Shown: positions 43,182 through 46,689 of the stretch, one piece after another
Numbering within the stretch: position 1 is the stretch's first letter
How the letters are laid out: each line of letters opens with the position of its first letter
Source: Bacteriovorax stolpii
Lineage (GTDB): Bacteria > Bdellovibrionota > UBA2428
Direction: 5' to 3'
Length of the DNA stretch: 46,689 nucleotides
Assembly (NCBI GenBank): GCA_945881775.1
Contig: CAMCVE010000004.1
Location: 1 to 46,689 of the forward strand
Program-made: the position numbers and the translations under genes
The notes under the pieces: model-generated
Told to the model about the DNA's origin: nothing
Databases searched by the model: none
What the model saw: the letters and a program-made list of their open reading frames with translations, nothing else

Positions 43182-43542
43182 GGCTCTCAGTGTGGTTGAG
43201 CCCTGGGGTGAGTTTATTGCCTCCGGCAAAAAAACAATCGAGGTGCGGCGGTGGAAGTCCGAAGACCTACTGCCGAGTGAAGATCTCTTGATCGTCCAGA
43301 ACAAAAAGCGGCTCCGAGCTGGAGACCTTCCTGACCCTGAGGGTCGCGCGATGGCGCTTGTTCGTGTGCTTGAGGTGCGACCCTTTGTTTATGCCGATCG
43401 AGCGCATGCCAAAACTGAACGTTTCGAAGAGGGTTGCTATGCTTGGGTGCTTGGCGATCTCCGTCCGATAAAAAAACGAATCCAAGTTGTGGCCGATCGA
43501 AAAATTTATAACGTCACGCTCTGTGAAGCGGACCTGGAGTGA
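43168..43542 (+). CDS. ASCH-domain protein
   Basis: 124 residues. KALSVVEPWGEFIASGKKTIEVRRWKS and NKKRLRAGDLP match the ASCH (PUA-like) fold, with the conserved GxKTIExR. ASCH proteins bind RNA, and the E. coli member YqfB deacetylates N4-acetylcytidine. GAGG at 43158-43161 precedes the ATG. It lies between an acetyltransferase and a methyltransferase. Function not known. Confidence 0.78.
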   Translation: MRAFKALSVVEPWGEFIASGKKTIEVRRWKSEDLLPSEDLLIVQNKKRLRAGDLPDPEGRAMALVRVLEVRPFVYADRAHAKTERFEEGCYAWVLGDLRPIKKRIQVVADRKIYNVTLCEADLE

Positions 43543-43545
43543 AAG

Positions 43546-44133
43546 ATGATTGATCCCGAGTTTTTCAGTAACTACGCGGGCTCCGGCAAGGCTTACTCGA
43601 AGGTCTGGAGGCAGTACTGCTACTTCGATGAGTGCTGCGCTTTGTTTCGACAAAAAGATGCACCGACGCTTAAGTCGATCTGCGTGCTTGGTACTGCGAG
43701 CGGTGAAATTCTTGAGGGCTTCGAGCGAAAATTGGGTCTTAAGCCTTATGGCTGTGAGCTAAGCCCATGGGCTTTTGCACGCATTCCCGGCTCGTATCGG
43801 CGACGGATTAAATGCGAAGACATGCGCTCCTACGTGAAGCGAGCTGTCGCAGACGAGAAGCGTTTCTCGCTCGTGTTTTCAAATTCCTTTATTTACTTGC
43901 CCGAACAGCAGATCTCCCCGTTTCTAAAGGAGCTGGCGCTTTGCACGGAGTTCCTTCATTTTAGATCGAGTTTTAGCCGTGTCTCATGTCCAGATCCGTG
44001 GCGCCGCACGCTGAGGCCCTACGCCTGGTGGAGCGAACGACTCGAGGCCGCGGGTTTTGGCGCTATTCGGGGAGCCCGGGGGACTCGCACCTACTTGTGG
44101 AGAACGCCTTTGGGGCACTCGCGCGCGCGCTAA
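43546..44133 (+). CDS. SAM-dependent methyltransferase-like protein
   Basis: 195 residues. The SAM-binding motif I is seen as ICVLGTASGEIL, with the acidic end of strand 2 in YGCELSP and a strand-4-like LVFSNSFIYLP. The usual glycine-rich GxGxG is reduced to GTASG. GGAGTGAAAG precedes ATG 43546. The C-terminal part (AWWSERLEAAGFGAIRG) resembles class I methyltransferases with a final strand pair. Substrate unknown. Last gene of the resB-led operon. Confidence 0.65.
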   Translation: MIDPEFFSNYAGSGKAYSKVWRQYCYFDECCALFRQKDAPTLKSICVLGTASGEILEGFERKLGLKPYGCELSPWAFARIPGSYRRRIKCEDMRSYVKRAVADEKRFSLVFSNSFIYLPEQQISPFLKELALCTEFLHFRSSFSRVSCPDPWRRTLRPYAWWSERLEAAGFGAIRGARGTRTYLWRTPLGHSRAR

Positions 44134-44154
44134 AAGCGAAATGTAGATCTGCTT

Positions 44155-44216
44155 CTCACAAAAACAGCAAAGGGAGGGGTGCTTTACGGCACCCCTCCCT
44201 TTGCTGTTTTTGTGAG
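44155..44216. terminator. 28-bp perfect palindrome, bidirectional terminator
   Basis: The left arm 44155-44182 is exactly complementary to the right arm 44189-44216, with a 6-base loop (TTTACG). The GC-rich core GGGAGGGGTGC is flanked by A5 on the left and T5 on the right. It sits 21 bases after the methyltransferase stop and 14 bases after the lon stop on the other strand, so it can end both transcripts. Confidence 0.93.
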
Positions 44217-44230
44217 TGTCTCTAGCTTTT

Positions 44231-46663
44231 CTATTTGCGGGTCTGTTGCTTGGGTCCCTTTTTGTCGGCTTCAGGGACGGACGGCCGAGCACCTTCGTCA
44301 ACCAAGGGCAGGGTGGGGTTGAGCTCGATCCCGAGTGCGATCTTCAGAACTTCGTGCATTTCTTTGACGAAGAAGAAGCTCATCGTCTTGCGCAGTTCCT
44401 CGGGAATGTCCTCGAGATCTTTTTCGTTGCGGTTGCACATGATGATCGTCTTGATGCCTGCGCGTTTGGCCGCAAGCACTTTTTCTTTGATGCCTCCTAC
44501 AGGTAGCACGGTTCCGCGAAGCGTGATCTCTCCTGTCATGGCGAGTGTCGGATCGATCACACGTCCCAGGATGAGCGAGCTCAGAGCCGTGAGGATTGTG
44601 ATACCCGCCGAAGGGCCGTCTTTGGGGACAGCTCCCGCTGGGAAGTGAACGTGGTAGTCGTAGTCGGTGAAGGCATTGTCTGGAATACCAAGCGGGCCGG
44701 CCATGGAGCGGAGCCAGCTTTCTGCTGCTCTGACGGATTCCTTCATCACGTCGCCGAGCTGGCCCGTTGTGATGAGTCCGCCCTTACCCTTGAAGCGTGT
44801 GGCTTCGATGAAGAGAATATCTCCGCCCACAGGTGTCCATGCGAGTCCCGTCGCGACGCCCGTGCGAGCGGTGCGTTCGGCGACGTCTGAGAAGGCCTTG
44901 TCTTGGCCGAGGATTTTTTCGACATCTTCGACGTCGATTTTGCGACCTGTGCTCTTTTCGGCTGCAACATCACGAGCAACGGCGCGAGCGATCGAAGCGA
45001 TTTCACGTTTCAAATTGCGGACGCCAGCTTCGCGCGTATGCGCGTTGATGACCTTCTGCAGGGCGCCGATGGTCATGTCGAACTGTTCGGTCTTAAGGCC
45101 ATGTCCTTCGCGGCTTTCGGGTACGAGGTAGTCGGTTGCGATGTGAAGTTTCTCTTCCTCGGTGTAACCGGGGATGGAGATGATTTCCAATCGGTCGCGG
45201 AGTGCAGGTTGGATGTTTTCGAGCATGTTCGCCGTCGCGATAAAGAGCACATGCGAGAGATCGAAGGGAACATCCAAGTAATGATCCTGGAAGGTGTGGT
45301 TTTGTTCGGGGTCGAGCACTTCCAGAAGCGCGGACGACGGATCGCCACGCGAATCTGCGGTGAGCTTGTCAATCTCGTCGAGAAGAATGACGGGATTCTT
45401 GGTCTTCGCCTTTTTGATCGACTGGATGATACGGCCAGGCATCGCGCCGACATAAGTCCGGCGGTGTCCGCGGATCTCGGCATCGTCACGCACGCCGCCT
45501 AAGGCGATGCGCACGAATTCGCGACCGAGAGCATTTGCAACCGACTTTCCAAGCGAAGTTTTGCCGACGCCCGGAGGGCCCGACAAACAAAGGATGGGTC
45601 CCTTCATGTCTTGTTTGAGCTTAAGCACCGCGAGGTACTCGATGATACGTTTTTTGACTTTCTCGAGACCGTAGTGGTCTTTATTGAGAGTGGCTTCGGC
45701 GTTGTCCAGCGACATGTTGTCGGTGGTTTCCTTGGACCATGGGAGCTCAGCGAGAGTTTCCACGTAAGTGCGAATCACGCCGTGCTCGGCGGAGTTGGGC
45801 GACATGCGCGACATCCGGTCGAGTTCCTTCATGGCGGTTTTCTCGACGTCTTCAGGCATTTTGGCTTCGACGATCTTCTCTTTGAGTTCTTCGACTTCGT
45901 CGCCTTCGTCTTTGTGTCCGAGTTCCTTCTGGATCGCTTTGAGCTGCTCCTTCAGGTAGTACTCGCGCTGGTTCTTGACGAGTTCGTCTTTGATGTCGCC
46001 TTGAATTTTTTTCGAGAGCTCAAGGATGTCGATCTCTTTGTTGATGAGGCGCGTGACTTTCTCGAGGCGCTCTTTCACGTCACCGGTCGTCAGGATGTCC
46101 TGCTTTTCGGTTTCATTGATGTTCATATAGGAGGCGATGAGATCGGCGAGGTAGTCGGGATCAGTGATGGATTCGATGAAAAGTGCGGCCTCATCGGGAA
46201 TGCTGGGAGAGAGAGAGATGATTCGGCGACCGAGAGACTTGATGTTTTTGACGAGGGCTTCGACCTCGATGCTCGAATCGCCTTCGAGTCCATTGAGGAC
46301 AGCTTCGAGCTTTGCAGCCAGCGCACCTTCGAGCTCGGACTCGCTGACGGCTTCCGTCAGGCGGATTCGGGCAAGGCCGTGCACGAGCACCGTGAGGGTG
46401 CCATCGTTCATTTTCTGGATCTTTTCGATGCGGGCAAGGACACCATGCTCAAAAAGGTCTTCGAAGGCGGGTTCGTCGACCGTCTTGTCCTTTTGAGTGA
46501 CGATGGCGATCAGGCCTCCTTCGGAGGTCTTCAGGACTGAGGCCACCGAACGAGGGCGTCCCACCGAGATAGGCATTTTCATCATGGGGAACAAAACCGC
46601 ATTTCGAAGCGGCAGCACCAGGGCCTGGGAAGGAATTTGGATATCGGCTCTTGTCTCGCTCAT
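44231..46663 (-). CDS. lon: ATP-dependent Lon protease
   Basis: Lon degrades damaged and regulatory proteins in the cytoplasm. 810 residues, normal for the family. The LAN domain covers about residues 12-210. Walker A GPPGVGKT is near 362-369 and Walker B with LLDEIDKL near 427-434. The proteolytic Ser is in PKDGPSAG (about 685) and the Lys in GGIKEKVLAA (about 728). GAGAGG lies 6 bases before the ATG, followed by TAAACG. The upstream control region is mostly outside the window. Confidence 0.97.
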   Translation of the reverse strand: MSETRADIQIPSQALVLPLRNAVLFPMMKMPISVGRPRSVASVLKTSEGGLIAIVTQKDKTVDEPAFEDLFEHGVLARIEKIQKMNDGTLTVLVHGLARIRLTEAVSESELEGALAAKLEAVLNGLEGDSSIEVEALVKNIKSLGRRIISLSPSIPDEAALFIESITDPDYLADLIASYMNINETEKQDILTTGDVKERLEKVTRLINKEIDILELSKKIQGDIKDELVKNQREYYLKEQLKAIQKELGHKDEGDEVEELKEKIVEAKMPEDVEKTAMKELDRMSRMSPNSAEHGVIRTYVETLAELPWSKETTDNMSLDNAEATLNKDHYGLEKVKKRIIEYLAVLKLKQDMKGPILCLSGPPGVGKTSLGKSVANALGREFVRIALGGVRDDAEIRGHRRTYVGAMPGRIIQSIKKAKTKNPVILLDEIDKLTADSRGDPSSALLEVLDPEQNHTFQDHYLDVPFDLSHVLFIATANMLENIQPALRDRLEIISIPGYTEEEKLHIATDYLVPESREGHGLKTEQFDMTIGALQKVINAHTREAGVRNLKREIASIARAVARDVAAEKSTGRKIDVEDVEKILGQDKAFSDVAERTARTGVATGLAWTPVGGDILFIEATRFKGKGGLITTGQLGDVMKESVRAAESWLRSMAGPLGIPDNAFTDYDYHVHFPAGAVPKDGPSAGITILTALSSLILGRVIDPTLAMTGEITLRGTVLPVGGIKEKVLAAKRAGIKTIIMCNRNEKDLEDIPEELRKTMSFFFVKEMHEVLKIALGIELNPTLPLVDEGARPSVPEADKKGPKQQTRK

Positions 46664-46689
46664 CGTTTACCTCTCACTCCTTAAGAGTA

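Noticed and set aside
45611-46540. Long plus-strand open frame opposite lon
   Set aside because: It is antisense to conserved lon sequence and its product is compositionally odd (Phe, Leu, Asp-rich), as expected from a shadow frame.

Overview
The window looks like chromosomal DNA of a Gram-negative, diderm bacterium. The signs are an MlaE/MlaF/MCE lipid transporter, an LptE lipoprotein, a SurA-like chaperone and an outer-membrane-barrel remnant. The gene set (long ribosomal gene cluster, membrane pyrophosphatase, ResB/CcsA cytochrome c maturation, PgpH-like 7TM-HD protein, HD-GYP protein, RAYT transposase, MCE protein with a long C-terminal tail) fits the old Deltaproteobacteria, most likely Bdellovibrionota. 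That placement is inference from gene content, not from a database search.

Positions 1-3450 hold the end of a str-type operon: rpsL (partial), rpsG, a terminator, an unrecognised secreted-protein gene, then fusA. There is no tuf. Positions 3451-11981 hold a fused S10/spc cluster from rpsJ to rplO, behind a candidate promoter and a boxA-like element. rplC is missing between rpsJ and rplD, and rpsN is missing between rplE and rpsH. Positions 11982-16943 hold secY-adk and then, behind its own promoter, rpmJ-rpsM-rpsK-rpoA-rplQ without rpsD, map or infA, closed by a strong terminator. rpsN turns up later, at 17693-17998. L29, L17 and L22 carry lysine/alanine-rich extensions.

Positions 16961-22900 are housekeeping and envelope genes: a TlpA-like thioredoxin, rpsN, hppA, acylphosphatase, a secreted transglutaminase-like protein and alanine racemase. 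The racemase gene overlaps a compact lipid-transport operon (22893-28027): MlaE permease, MlaF ATPase, MCE protein, and a protein with a GYF-like domain, one membrane segment and TPR repeats. Next come a convergent DUF721 gene, lptE-holA, and on the minus strand mazG-rpsT, whose terminator lies inside the holA coding region. A PgpH-like c-di-AMP phosphodiesterase and ybeY follow.

Positions 33409-35112 are the most accessory-looking part: a RAYT/IS200-like transposase, two back-to-back short tandem repeats and a frameshifted outer-membrane-protein remnant. prfB (35113-36283) needs a programmed +1 frameshift. Then come an HD-GYP protein, a FliL-like protein, a secreted stand-alone I9-type inhibitor, and a tight operon resB-ccsA-engB-surA-like-GNAT-ASCH-methyltransferase. 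It faces lon across a 28-bp perfect palindrome that can terminate both sides.

I found no CRISPR array, tRNA, rRNA or prophage. No clear new defence or biosynthetic system is visible. The best leads are the rearranged ribosomal operon with its boxA before the S10/NusE gene, the rpsT terminator embedded in holA, the MCE/GYF-TPR module, and the GNAT-ASCH-methyltransferase trio.
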